Assembly (NCBI RefSeq): GCF_002551815.1
Contig: NZ_NVPR01000040.1
Location: 1-51,721, forward strand
Source: Bacillus sp. AFS098217
GTDB lineage: Bacteria > Bacillota > Bacilli > Bacillales > Bacillaceae_G
Direction of reading: 5' to 3'
Length of the DNA: 51,721 nt
The notes below the pieces were generated by a model. It ran no database searches and was not told the DNA's origin. It saw only the letters and a program-made list of their open reading frames with translations. Of the stretch, positions 18,040-24,820 are shown piece after piece. The first letter of the stretch is position 1. Every line of letters starts with the position of its first letter. The translations under genes were made by a program, and so were the position numbers.

Positions 18040-18820
18040 TTTCCATTGCCTTCCTCATGGCTTCCTTATCGTTTACAATAATGACACGGTTACCATTACT
18101 GGAGTCGTCTGTGAGCTCCTTAATTTCAGCTTTCGTCTTCTCAATTCCCAGTCTCATTTGCTCTAACTTCATCCGTCTTTCATCATCTATATTAGCTAAC
18201 TTATTAAACCGCTCTATCATGGATGTTAATGTATTCGTTGCCTTCGCATAAGCATTGAGCAAATTTGCTTGTTTATCCCAAGCAAATTGTACAGTATAGG
18301 CTTCTCCACTCATCGATTCGCTGATAGTCTCTTTAGACATGTCATTTGGACCACGCACATGCATAATACGTTGCGAATTGAGGATATTGAAATATTGCAA
18401 TTGAATAGAGTTCCATAGTATATCTAATTCACTATGATTCTCTATTTCTTCAAGTAATTCCATTGCACGCAGATCATCTTGAGGTATTATCTTCCTAAAT
18501 AGACCATGCTTAACTGCATTTGTATTGCGAGTCGGAGCAGCTCCACCTTTATTTCCTTTTGCATACTGATTACCTTTAGGTGCTGGTTTACCAGGTTTCT
18601 TCCTTGGTTTGGAACGTTCTGTATCTTTCGGAACGTTCTTTTCATTTTTATGGAACGTTCCATTCAATTTATCGTTCCACTTATCTTTATTTTTCCACCC
18701 TCGAACTGTACCTTCTGAGATACCAAGTTCTTCTGCAATCTCAACAAGTGGTTTATCACCTTTACTTGTTTTGTATATTTCAAATGCTTTGTCTCTGTCT
18801 GGGCTTCGTTGCCTAGCCAT
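18023..18820 (-). CDS. terS: Terminase small subunit
   Basis: 265 residues from ATG 18820 (MARQRSPDRDKAFEIYKTS), preceded by GAGGTGGTGAAT; an upstream GTG lacks such spacing. The N-terminal helix-turn-helix (VEIAEELGISEGTVRGWKNKDKW) is followed by a basic linker (KPRKKPGKPAPKGNQYAKGN) and a helical oligomerisation and C-terminal region. It recognises pac and recruits TerL. The DNA coding for the linker carries three palindromic boxes that may be the pac site itself (18611-18661). Confidence 0.88.
   Translation of the reverse strand: MARQRSPDRDKAFEIYKTSKGDKPLVEIAEELGISEGTVRGWKNKDKWNDKLNGTFHKNEKNVPKDTERSKPRKKPGKPAPKGNQYAKGNKGGAAPTRNTNAVKHGLFRKIIPQDDLRAMELLEEIENHSELDILWNSIQLQYFNILNSQRIMHVRGPNDMSKETISESMSGEAYTVQFAWDKQANLLNAYAKATNTLTSMIERFNKLANIDDERRMKLEQMRLGIEKTKAEIKELTDDSSNGNRVIIVNDKEAMRKAMENDQDS
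18611..18661. promoter_or_regulatory. Iterated GGAACGTTC palindromes in terS, candidate pac site
   Basis: GGAACGTTC occurs at 18611-18619, 18630-18638 and (as GGAACGTTCC) 18652-18661, with a related half box near 18673. The three copies fall in three different codon phases of terS (reading ERS, NVP and GTF), so they are conserved as DNA, not as peptide. SPP1-type phages have pac inside or next to their small terminase gene; the assignment here is inference. Confidence 0.5.
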
Positions 18821-18850
18821 ATTCACCACCTCGCGGTAATTCCTTTATAA

Positions 18851-18877
18851 AATAAAAAAGCAGCGGCTTCGCTACTT
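18851..18877 (-). terminator. Terminator after the serine recombinase
   Basis: Minus strand AAGTAGCG, loop AAGC, CGCTGCTT followed by TTTTATTTTA. It overlaps the last codons of the recombinase gene and insulates it from terS. Confidence 0.85.
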
Positions 18878-19444
18878 TAATTGTTTATTATTTGCTTCAT
18901 ATTCTTTTATGTAGCGGTATAGTGTAGCCCTTGCTACATCAAACATCTCGCATACTTCTTTTTTTGTTTTACCAGCATCAAGCATTTCCATCATACCTTT
19001 GATTTGTTGAGGTGTATGTGCTTTTTTTCTGCCGCCTTCTCTTCCTCTTGCTTTTGCAGCAGCTACACCACTTATAACACGCTCATTAATAATTGAACGC
19101 TCCATTTCAGCTACTGCCCCGAATATATGAAATAAAAATTGCCCCATTGTAGTAGAAGTATCAATACCATCTTTAATAGATACAAAATTAATTCCTTTTT
19201 CATTAAATTCTTGTAATAAGTTGGCAAGTTGGTGCATAGTTCTTCCTAATCGATCTAACTTGTAAACAACCAATTTATCACCTTTACGAAGTTTACTAAG
19301 AAGCAGCTGAAGTTCTTTTCTATCTTTCCTTGCTCCGCTTTCCTTCTCACTAACTATTTCGTCACAACCATACTTATTAAGTTCATCATATTGCATATCT
19401 AAGCTTTGCTGTTTTGTTGAAACCCTTGCATAACCAAATATCAT
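18872..19444 (-). CDS. Small serine recombinase (resolvase type)
   Basis: 190 residues. The catalytic domain has YARVSTKQQ (nucleophile Ser9), KLDRLGRT and GAVAEMERSIINERV. A C-terminal helix-turn-helix follows (KTKKEVCEMFDVARATLYRYIKEYE). At this length it is a Tn3/Hin-type resolvase or invertase, not a large phage integrase. A res-like array lies just upstream (19489-19590). In a plasmid-like prophage its likely role is resolving multimers made by recombination; a role in DNA inversion cannot be excluded, but I saw no invertible segment. Confidence 0.9.
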   Translation of the reverse strand: MIFGYARVSTKQQSLDMQYDELNKYGCDEIVSEKESGARKDRKELQLLLSKLRKGDKLVVYKLDRLGRTMHQLANLLQEFNEKGINFVSIKDGIDTSTTMGQFLFHIFGAVAEMERSIINERVISGVAAAKARGREGGRKKAHTPQQIKGMMEMLDAGKTKKEVCEMFDVARATLYRYIKEYEANNKQLK

Positions 19445-19488
19445 AGAACCATCACCCTTTCTCTTATGGTTCTATCGTATCAATTTCC

Positions 19489-19590
19489 TGTATCAAAATC
19501 AATTGTTTTTGATACATAGTTTTGAGAAAGTTAAAACGTTGATTTACTGTATCGTTTAATCGTGTATCGAAATGAAATGTTTTTGAGACA
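19489..19590. promoter_or_regulatory. res-like recombination site upstream of the recombinase
   Basis: A 28-bp site at 19489-19516 has perfect 10-nt arms (TGTATCAAAA and TTTTGATACA). A second 28-bp copy at 19563-19590 is degenerate (TGTATCGAAA, then TTTTTGAGACA). Further TGTATC half sites lie between and beside them. Subsite length and position match resolvase res sites; crossover would be at the symmetric first copy (inference). Confidence 0.65.
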
Positions 19591-19797
19591 TCATTTTTCT
19601 TTCATGCGATGTTCTATTCCAGCCAAAGCAGATTGAATAAAAATCTTTTCCTCATCTCCTACTTGAGATAATAAATTATCGACAACTTGTTTATCTGCAT
19701 TAGCCAACAAAATGACAGAAATATTTGCAATACCATTTACATATGATGTTGCATCTTTTATCTGGCCATCAATTTGCATAGTGAATGTTACATTCAA
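19591..19797 (-). CDS. Hypothetical protein, 68 residues
   Basis: MNVTFTMQIDGQIKDATSYVNGIANISVILLANADKQVVDNLLSQVGDEEKIFIQSALAGIEHRMKEK, written in pieces, is a small soluble alpha/beta protein. A GAGGTG site lies 11 nt before the ATG. No motif recognised. It sits between the res-like site and the Tad2-type gene, at the head of the recombinase/terminase block. Confidence 0.55.
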   Translation of the reverse strand: MNVTFTMQIDGQIKDATSYVNGIANISVILLANADKQVVDNLLSQVGDEEKIFIQSALAGIEHRMKEK

Positions 19798-19857
19798 TGT
19801 TTAACACCTCACGTTTCACTTACATTTTGTTAGTAGTGTTTGTTTTGTTAACTATCT

Positions 19858-20151
19858 CTATTTTAGTTCAAGCTCTTCCCAATCTTCCGCTAAGATATCA
19901 GAAACACTCGGCACCCACATAGCATGTGAACCATCAGCACATTTAAGTTGCAAGTATGGTCTACAAATAAATAAGTCCCCCTCATTCATTCCCCATGCTT
20001 CAGCAGTTTGTTTATTACATGGAATTCCTTGAGGATAGCCCTTCTGATAAACAGCAAACATCCCTTTACCATTCCATCCTGAACGAAATACTTTCGCTCC
20101 TTCTTTTAATCGCTGTAATGCCCAGCCGAAATCACCAATAGTTGCATTCAT
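19858..20151 (-). CDS. DUF2829 / Tad2-type protein, candidate anti-Thoeris factor
   Basis: 97 residues from ATG 20151 (site GAGGAGGAAATATT). It has the DUF2829 pattern: GWALQRLKEGAKVFRSGWNGKGMF, then PYLQLKCADGSHAMWVPSVSDILAEDWEEL. Proteins of this family named Tad2 bind the cyclic ADP-ribose-type signal of Thoeris defence and so block it; that is known for several homologues, not shown for this one. It lies in a strip of small accessory genes downstream of the late regulator, typical of counter-defence genes. The nearest in-frame upstream ATG (26 codons earlier) lacks a site and is rejected. Confidence 0.75.
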   Translation of the reverse strand: MNATIGDFGWALQRLKEGAKVFRSGWNGKGMFAVYQKGYPQGIPCNKQTAEAWGMNEGDLFICRPYLQLKCADGSHAMWVPSVSDILAEDWEELELK

Positions 20152-20195
20152 AATATTTCCTCCTCTATTTTCGTTCGTTGTGTTCGTTTGTTTTG

Positions 20196-20291
20196 TTAGA
20201 AATCTTCTTCCATACCACACGTTGGACAAAAACTAATATCACAACATGGGCATCGTACCCACCATTCATTACAAGTTGGGCATTGATCCAT
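20196..20291 (-). CDS. 31-residue zinc-ribbon mini-protein
   Basis: ATG 20289-20291 follows GAGGAGA. The protein has three or four paired cysteines (CPTC, CPCC, FCPTCG) in 31 residues, consistent with a tiny treble-clef or rubredoxin-like knuckle. Too short for family assignment; several such mini zinc proteins occur across this genome. Confidence 0.5.
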   Translation of the reverse strand: MDQCPTCNEWWVRCPCCDISFCPTCGMEEDF

Positions 20292-20313
20292 TCTCCTCAC
20301 CCCTTATCATCCC

Positions 20314-20514
20314 TTATCTACAATTCAGTTCATTTTCTCTTATCGCTTTCAGCTGCTCCATTTCCTTTTGCACTGATTCAAGATTACGGAGACAATCCTC
20401 CGCCCATTTATCTTCTGATTTCCTGTCCCATCCGATTCTATAAGCAAAATAGATTAGCAGAAAGGTAACCAGTATACCTGCAAAATACCCTAAAAAGAAG
20501 CTTAACCACGTCAT
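20314..20514 (-). CDS. Small membrane protein with coiled-coil tail
   Basis: 66 residues. One N-terminal membrane helix (WLSFFLGYFAGILVTFLLIYFAY) is followed by a charged helical tail (WAEDCLRNLESVQKEMEQLKAIREN). Site GAAGTGATAGC. It resembles small single-pass proteins near phage lysis or exclusion genes; function unknown. Confidence 0.6.
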   Translation of the reverse strand: MTWLSFFLGYFAGILVTFLLIYFAYRIGWDRKSEDKWAEDCLRNLESVQKEMEQLKAIRENELNCR

Positions 20515-20518
20515 GCTA

Positions 20519-20596
20519 TCACTTCCTTCGTAAAATGAAATAAGACGCTATACCGACCACGGTAGCACCTATAATAATGGAAACTATTTTGACCAT
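20519..20596 (-). CDS. 25-residue membrane peptide
   Basis: ATG 20594-20596, stop 20519. The peptide is almost only a membrane helix (IVSIIIGATVVGIASYFIL) ending RRK. It overlaps the end of the upstream small membrane gene by 13 nt; the ribosome site is weak (AAAGGA, 11 nt away). Confidence 0.4.
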   Translation of the reverse strand: MVKIVSIIIGATVVGIASYFILRRK

Positions 20597-20817
20597 TGTT
20601 GCTTCATTCCTTTGAGCACTCGTTCAGCAATTTTCTCTTTTTCATCTTTTGTTAAGTTAGGAGCATCAATCGTAACGCTATAGTTATTTTTTTTCGATTC
20701 TGTTTTGCTAGACTTTAATGCAGCATAGATTACAGCTACACCAGCACCAACAAATGTCACTTTAATTACGGTATCTAATATGAGTGATGACCACATTAGG
20801 AAATCAAACACTATCAT
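20584..20817 (-). CDS. Small membrane-anchored protein
   Basis: 77 residues. An N-terminal hydrophobic stretch (LILDTVIKVTFVGAGVAVIYAAL) is followed by a soluble tail with NYSVTIDAPNLTKDEKEKIAERVLKGMKQQW. Strong site AGGAGGATGA before the ATG. It is in a run of three small membrane genes; no family recognised. Confidence 0.6.
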   Translation of the reverse strand: MIVFDFLMWSSLILDTVIKVTFVGAGVAVIYAALKSSKTESKKNNYSVTIDAPNLTKDEKEKIAERVLKGMKQQWSK

Positions 20818-20903
20818 TCATCCTCCTATTCAAATGTCCATTTTGTTCAATTGTTTAATATGTAATTTCTATATAACAACGAAAAAAGCACCCATTTTTG
20901 ATG

Positions 20904-21122
20904 CTATATATTCATTAATACTTTTCTTCCTTCACCGTGTACATATCTACCAACAATACACGCTTCTTCCAGTCGTTCCATAATTTTAGCAGCTGCAACA
21001 TATCCAATAAGAAATTTGCGTTGTAAATCAGTTACATTAACTACCTTTAAGGTAACAACAAATTGTTTAGCCTCTTCATAATGCTCACTTGCCACTTCAT
21101 CACTTAATCGTGCCCATGACAT
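20904..21122 (-). CDS. Stand-alone FtsK gamma-like winged-helix domain
   Basis: 72 residues. VVNVTDLQRKFLIGYVAAAKIMERLEEACIVGRYVHGEGRKVLM is the C-terminal gamma domain of FtsK/SpoIIIE translocases (the winged helix that reads oriented DNA motifs), without any motor domain. Site GGTGATTAT. It is the first gene after the structured RNA region and is followed by the small membrane genes. It might bind polarity motifs on host or phage DNA and modulate chromosome segregation; this is inference from the domain alone. Confidence 0.75.
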   Translation of the reverse strand: MSWARLSDEVASEHYEEAKQFVVTLKVVNVTDLQRKFLIGYVAAAKIMERLEEACIVGRYVHGEGRKVLMNI

Positions 21123-21138
21123 ATAATCACCATCTTTT

Positions 21139-21175
21139 TTAAATAATAGAAGCCACCACAGTTAAGTGATGGCTC
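21139..21175 (-). terminator. Terminator closing the structured RNA region
   Basis: Minus strand GAGCCATCAC (21175-21166), loop TTAACT, GTGGTGGCTT (21159-21150), ten pairs with two G-T wobbles, then CTATTATTTAAA. It ends transcription coming from the structured region, and so sets its strand and 3' end. Confidence 0.7.
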
Positions 21176-22229
21176 ACGGCTTATAAAAATATTAAAGTGG
21201 ATGGGAGAAACCTCATTCACGAAAGGGGATTTCGAAAATGAATCAATTTAAGGCTAAGAATACTCTCAACCTTCTCCAAGCCACCGTATCAACTAGTATG
21301 GCTACACGCCCTGTGTTCGGTGACTGGGAGAAGAGCAAGAGTCTTTCGTGCGGACTCTCACCGCCTAATCAGGTCCCTTTCACTTGTCTTCCCGTTTATA
21401 CTCCATAGAGTCGTGGCTACAGGGAGTCGAACCCCTCTTTTATGTGCGTATTTCGTGCACCTGGCGCCTACCTTCCACAATGTTCAATTTGCACTCAGTC
21501 GTGCGGGGAGCAAGTCCCAAAATATATGCCGCGCTCATTGCAGCTTTGAGGTTCCCGTTCCTCTTTCAACATACAGCGTACTATATGCTCAAAGAGAGCT
21601 ATGGGAACTCTCTTGTTTATACTCCGTAGAGTCGGTCAATACTTCAGCTACCGCCTTTGCTGACCGTTTCTGATATAGTCGATATCATTTCAAAGACATG
21701 GAAAGAAATCCATGTATCAAGACGCATAAACTTATTCCGGCGCCTTGCGTGAACCAATACAATGGGAGGATAGATGGGATGGCATCGTATTGGCTCAAAC
21801 AAAGAGCGGAACTCTTTGCATAGCGAAAATTCGTGAGTAATCGCTATAGTGTAATGTGTCCAAATTAACGAAAGATCATGTTTTTCATATCAGCTTGTTC
21901 AAATTGTTCTCATTACTATACTTGTACCGAAAACGCGGTGTTCATTCAATCATATGAACCATCGCCCTTCCATCTTCGAATACAGTATTTTTAATAAAAA
22001 CTTTGGAAAATAAACTCTATGACAGGAGTTTTACTACCTTTGAATACACAAACAGGTGGATGCTTGTATGTTCAATGAGAAGTAAAACAGTGTAACGAAT
22101 GCGAGCAATATTACACCCGCTACACTGGAATATGTCTTAATTAATTTTAAACCTTTTAGCAATCCTTTTCTTCTTTAAAGGGAATCTTCTCACCCTTCAC
22201 CACGGATTTTTACCGCCGACAGCCTGCAC
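21140..22229 (-). ncRNA. Large structured RNA candidate (about 1.1 kb)
   Basis: No convincing minus-strand gene over about 1.1 kb, yet the sequence is packed with perfect hairpins. Paired arms: 21220-21224/21230-21234, 21338-21343/21353-21358, 21491-21494/21501-21504, 21548-21551/21560-21563, 21592-21598/21608-21614, 21633-21638/21661-21666, 21671-21676/21682-21687, 21696-21701/21710-21715, 21754-21760/21787-21793, 21800-21806/21812-21818, 21820-21825/21841-21846, 22012-22017/22026-22031, 22088-22094/22121-22127. A minus-strand terminator sits at 21139-21175. The region lies directly downstream of an ArpU-type late regulator. Size and phage context recall the GOLLD/ROOL class of giant phage RNAs, but membership cannot be judged by eye. 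The strand is inferred from the terminator and flanking genes. Confidence 0.55.
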
Positions 22230-22373
22230 CTATACACTTTGTTGCAGTAACGTTTTGTTAATGGGGTTATTCTGTAACGGATTGTGATTACTGAATAAGT
22301 ACGCTATCCCCTTTGTTATGCCGTTTTCAAAGAACAAATAACTTGTAAGATAATGATAGTTTGAATAGCGCAT
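22230..22373 (-). CDS. Possible 47-residue protein at the head of the structured region
   Basis: ATG 22371-22373 lies 12 nt after AAAGGAG; the ORF reads MRYSNYHYLTSYLFFENG and ends LLQQSV. No family recognised. It overlaps sequence that also forms hairpins (GTTATTC/GAATAAG), so it may be a chance frame inside the RNA. Confidence 0.25.
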   Translation of the reverse strand: MRYSNYHYLTSYLFFENGITKGIAYLFSNHNPLQNNPINKTLLQQSV

Positions 22374-22400
22374 TTGCTTATCCGCTCCTTTATCGTTAAT

Positions 22401-22631
22401 TTATCCGCGTTTTATCCGTGTTTTCCACTCAAAACATTCTTCTATTGAACCAAATACTATATCACCCTGTTCATCTTGCAAAAATGATTTTATATCCTTT
22501 CTCAATGCTTCGTCGTCTACTAAATAATAGAGTTTAAGCATCTTATTTCTATAATCAAGAAACTTCCTTTCAAATAGCTCTGCCTTCTTCTCCTGTCTTT
22601 TTGCATAAGACTTTAACCTATCTGTATTCAT
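22401..22631 (-). CDS. Hypothetical helical protein, 76 residues
   Basis: ATG 22631 follows GGAGGGAAGAGA, so an upstream five-residue extension is not favoured. Charged and helical (LKSYAKRQEKKAELFERKFLDYRNKMLKLYYLV...), ending EECFEWKTRIKRG. It is 15 nt downstream of the ArpU-type regulator and probably cotranscribed. Function unknown. Confidence 0.6.
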   Translation of the reverse strand: MNTDRLKSYAKRQEKKAELFERKFLDYRNKMLKLYYLVDDEALRKDIKSFLQDEQGDIVFGSIEECFEWKTRIKRG

Positions 22632-22646
22632 TTCTCTTCCCTCCAT

Positions 22647-23066
22647 TTATATAATTCTTAATGCCGTAGCAATTGCCATAATCGCATTTTTCTTCTGAGC
22701 ATAGAACCAATTGTTTTCTAAAAACATTTGAGCTTTCACATTCTTATCACTTACCATTCCACTTTTAAGATACTTCCGCTCAATGATTTCCCTTTGCTCT
22801 GGATCTAACGCATGCTCTATCGCTCGTTTAATTTGAGTATATTTGTAATCATTGATTTTCTTAGTGTCACGTAATTCAGGAAACAAAGAGATATTTTGAT
22901 TTGCGCATTCCTCCTGGTTTTGCATACGAACCTTTAAAACTCTGTAACTGAATAACTCTTTCGCTACCTCTTTTTGTATCAGTTTGTACTCCTCATTTGT
23001 GATTTCTGGAAAGAATGCTAATTGCTCCACCTGGAATCCCCCTATTTCGAATTTGTTTTTTAACAT
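22647..23066 (-). CDS. ArpU-family late transcription regulator
   Basis: About 139 residues. EQREIIERKYLKSGMVSDKNVKAQMFLENNWFYAQKKNAIMAIATAL resembles the sigma-like C-terminal helix-turn-helix of the ArpU family (regulators encoded between the early and late modules of Gram-positive prophages). It lies at the end of the early gene run and upstream of the structured RNA, recombinase and terminase, so it is the best candidate activator of late transcription. The start is uncertain: ATG 23066 or GTG 23069, neither with a good site. Confidence 0.75.
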   Translation of the reverse strand: MLKNKFEIGGFQVEQLAFFPEITNEEYKLIQKEVAKELFSYRVLKVRMQNQEECANQNISLFPELRDTKKINDYKYTQIKRAIEHALDPEQREIIERKYLKSGMVSDKNVKAQMFLENNWFYAQKKNAIMAIATALRII

Positions 23067-23166
23067 CACATAAGGTACGTGAAATTTTACTATCTATCTT
23101 CTGAATAAGGGAACGATGACTACAATACAGCCCCCACCACACTGTGAGTCATGGTTCCGTTATCCA

Positions 23167-23346
23167 TTAAGCTGTTTGTTTTCGATTACCTCTTATTTTC
23201 TTATCCTCAATCCATCCTTCACTAAATAACCGTTTCAATTCCTTAAACTTAAAGGTCCCGTACATCCAAACTTTATGACGTTCCCATCCAAAACCTGGTT
23301 CATCACGATACAAAAAGCATTCTTTACTTCCTGTACGTCTTTTCAT
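23167..23346 (-). CDS. Small phage protein, 59 residues
   Basis: ATG 23346 after AAAGGAGCTGAATGG. MKRRTGSKECFLYRDEPGFGWERHKVWMYGTFKFKELKRLF...GWIEDKKIRG is a compact basic alpha/beta protein. Unknown family. Located between the nuclease-like gene and the late regulator. Confidence 0.55.
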   Translation of the reverse strand: MKRRTGSKECFLYRDEPGFGWERHKVWMYGTFKFKELKRLFSEGWIEDKKIRGNRKQTA

Positions 23347-23359
23347 CCATTCAGCTCCT

Positions 23360-23788
23360 TTATGATCTCGTCCATTGCCTTGTATCCTTGTCCCATATCA
23401 CAACGATTAACTCTTGTTTATGCAGATACTCCCATAACTTCTTTCTGAGCGGGAATCCTTCATTGATTGCCTTCTTACTTCCTTTCACATCCACCACTTC
23501 TATCTGGCCATCTGAGTACGTTACTTTAAAATCAGGAGTAAACTTCATAGCTGACTTTTTAGACTTACCATTCTTCGTTATGCTGCTCTTAATCTCAAAA
23601 GATGGTATTAGTTCATATTGAGGATGGCACTCAATGTGAGCGACATCCTCCTGTTTTTTTAAGTACTTGTAATAATCTGCTTCTGATTTTGAATCAAACG
23701 TTATTCCATCGATAACAACGGATTTACTATTAATCTTTGGTTTAGCTTTTACTTTTCTCTTTCGTTGTGTCTTCATTGATCTCTTCAT
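23360..23788 (-). CDS. DUF1064-type PD-(D/E)XK endonuclease-like protein
   Basis: 142 residues from ATG 23788 (AAGGAG upstream). A basic N-terminus is followed by ITFDSKSEADYYKYLK, HIECHPQYELIP, FTPDFKVTYSDGQIEVVDVKG. The spacing E...PDF...EVVDVKG matches the PD-(D/E)XK core of DUF1064 phage proteins, thought to be Holliday-junction or branched-DNA nucleases. Located at the end of the replication-linked early run; such a nuclease could resolve branched concatemers before packaging (inference). Confidence 0.7.
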   Translation of the reverse strand: MKRSMKTQRKRKVKAKPKINSKSVVIDGITFDSKSEADYYKYLKKQEDVAHIECHPQYELIPSFEIKSSITKNGKSKKSAMKFTPDFKVTYSDGQIEVVDVKGSKKAINEGFPLRKKLWEYLHKQELIVVIWDKDTRQWTRS

Positions 23789-23891
23789 CAATCCAAACTC
23801 CTTGTACCTTTATTCCTTTTAGTTCATCTATGTCTAACTTTCTATTGGCCTTTGTCTGTGTTAGCTTTAATGCTTCTCGTAACATCCCCAT
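23742..23891 (-). CDS. 49-residue protein overlapping the nuclease-like gene
   Basis: ATG 23891, site GAGGTTAAGAG. MGMLREALKLTQTKANRKLDIDELKGIKVQGVWIDEEINED... ends in KEKSKS within the next gene (47 nt overlap). Unknown. Confidence 0.5.
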   Translation of the reverse strand: MGMLREALKLTQTKANRKLDIDELKGIKVQGVWIDEEINEDTTKEKSKS

Positions 23892-23907
23892 CTCTTAACC
23901 TCACTTT

Positions 23908-24081
23908 CTATTCCATGCACTCCTTACACTCTTCAAGGAAATCAATAACCTCTTGTACCTGATCTTTCGTTGTAATAGTCTCCATTAGATATCCTGCTAT
24001 ATCATAAACTCCTATATTTTTATTTTTGAATTCCATTTGCAACATTCCATCTTCGCCAAATAATTTGATATTTTCTTCCAT
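23908..24081 (-). CDS. 57-residue acidic protein
   Basis: ATG 24081 follows TTAGGAGA. MEENIKLFGEDGMLQMEFKN...YLMETITTKDQVQEVIDFLEECKECME, acidic with a C-terminal CKEC. Unknown function. Confidence 0.5.
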   Translation of the reverse strand: MEENIKLFGEDGMLQMEFKNKNIGVYDIAGYLMETITTKDQVQEVIDFLEECKECME

Positions 24082-24125
24082 TCTCCTAACCTCGCTTTCT
24101 AACCAAAGGATTATTTGGTTGAGTT

Positions 24126-24254
24126 TTAGATACTCTCATTGATTTTATCGATAAGCTCATTTAATTCTGATTCAGTTTCCATATCCGCTGTATTATCAGC
24201 AATTTCTTGTAACTTTGTAGACAGTGCTAATAAGAACCTTGTTGATGCTTGCAT
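24126..24254 (-). CDS. 42-residue helical protein
   Basis: ATG 24254 with GAGGGAA upstream. One amphipathic helix rich in Glu and Thr (MQASTRFLLALSTKLQEIADN...), ending LIDKINESI. Unknown. Confidence 0.4.
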   Translation of the reverse strand: MQASTRFLLALSTKLQEIADNTADMETESELNELIDKINESI

Positions 24255-24267
24255 TTCCCTCTACCTC

Positions 24268-24417
24268 CTACTTCATTTTCAATATTCGTTCCATATTCTC
24301 TAGATAAGTTTTCAATATCAATTTTGATGTTCTTCCATCACTGTATTCGTATCTTCTTTTTAACCACTCATACCATCCTTGAATTTGTTGTTCTTTTGTT
24401 TCCTTTGATTTATCCAT
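24268..24417 (-). CDS. 49-residue basic helical protein
   Basis: ATG 24417 with AAGAAGG upstream. QIQGWYEWLKRRYEYSDGRTSKLILKTYLENMERILK suggests a small DNA- or protein-binding helical hairpin. Unknown. Confidence 0.45.
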   Translation of the reverse strand: MDKSKETKEQQIQGWYEWLKRRYEYSDGRTSKLILKTYLENMERILKMK

Positions 24418-24524
24418 CCTTCTTCCTCCCATGAATAAAACTCAATATTCCGTCCATACTGTAGATATAATCTTTCTCCAGTTCCCCATTGGAGCCGAGC
24501 AGTTAGCTTTTGCTAGCTGCTCTT

Positions 24525-24800
24525 TTATGCTAGTGATGAATCAATTAGTAACGTTGTATTTTCGCTTGAATGAAAATCGCAAGCCGCTTCAAAATAATGT
24601 TTCCCACCGTATTTTATTGTCGCATTTATATACATTCCAAAAGCTACATCCTTTTTAAGCTCTTCCGCCTTACCTTCTGCCATAACCTCAGCTATTGAGT
24701 TACCACCGACTTCAGTTTGATAAATTTCATACGCCTTTTTCTCACTTTCTGCTGCAACCATAGCCCAATATTCATGATTATTAAACTCAAAGTATTTCAT
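24525..24800 (-). CDS. Hypothetical protein, 91 residues
   Basis: Start at ATG 24800 (7 nt after AAGGGG) rather than 24806. MKYFEFNNHEYWAMVAAESEKKAYEIYQTEVGG...KKDVAFGMYINATIKYGGKHYFEA is an alpha/beta protein seen in B. cereus phages as hypothetical. No known motif. Confidence 0.6.
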   Translation of the reverse strand: MKYFEFNNHEYWAMVAAESEKKAYEIYQTEVGGNSIAEVMAEGKAEELKKDVAFGMYINATIKYGGKHYFEAACDFHSSENTTLLIDSSLA

Positions 24801-24820
24801 ATCCATTCCCCTTTCTTTTA

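Noticed and set aside
18872-19444. Phage integrase
   Set aside because: At 190 residues with a Hin/Tn3-type layout it lacks the large C-terminal domains of serine integrases, and no attachment-site duplication is evident.
21238-21408. Plus-strand frame of 56 residues (MNQFKAKNTL...VYTP) with an AAGGGG-like site
   Set aside because: It runs against the operon inside hairpin-dense sequence, has unusual composition, and shares its ending with another non-coding frame through the repeated block.
21405-21445. tRNA-like T arm (GGTTCGACTCC on the minus strand, followed by GTAGCCA)
   Set aside because: The T stem has mismatches, and no matching acceptor, D or anticodon arm can be built around it; I count it as part of the larger structured RNA.
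21665-21690. GATATAGTC, resembling the S element of group I introns
   Set aside because: No matching GACTA-type R element or P7/P3 core upstream, and no interrupted gene at this place; it is part of a simple hairpin.
24431-24658. Plus-strand frame of 75 residues
   Set aside because: Opposite a well-supported minus-strand gene, with no ribosome site and no recognisable protein features.
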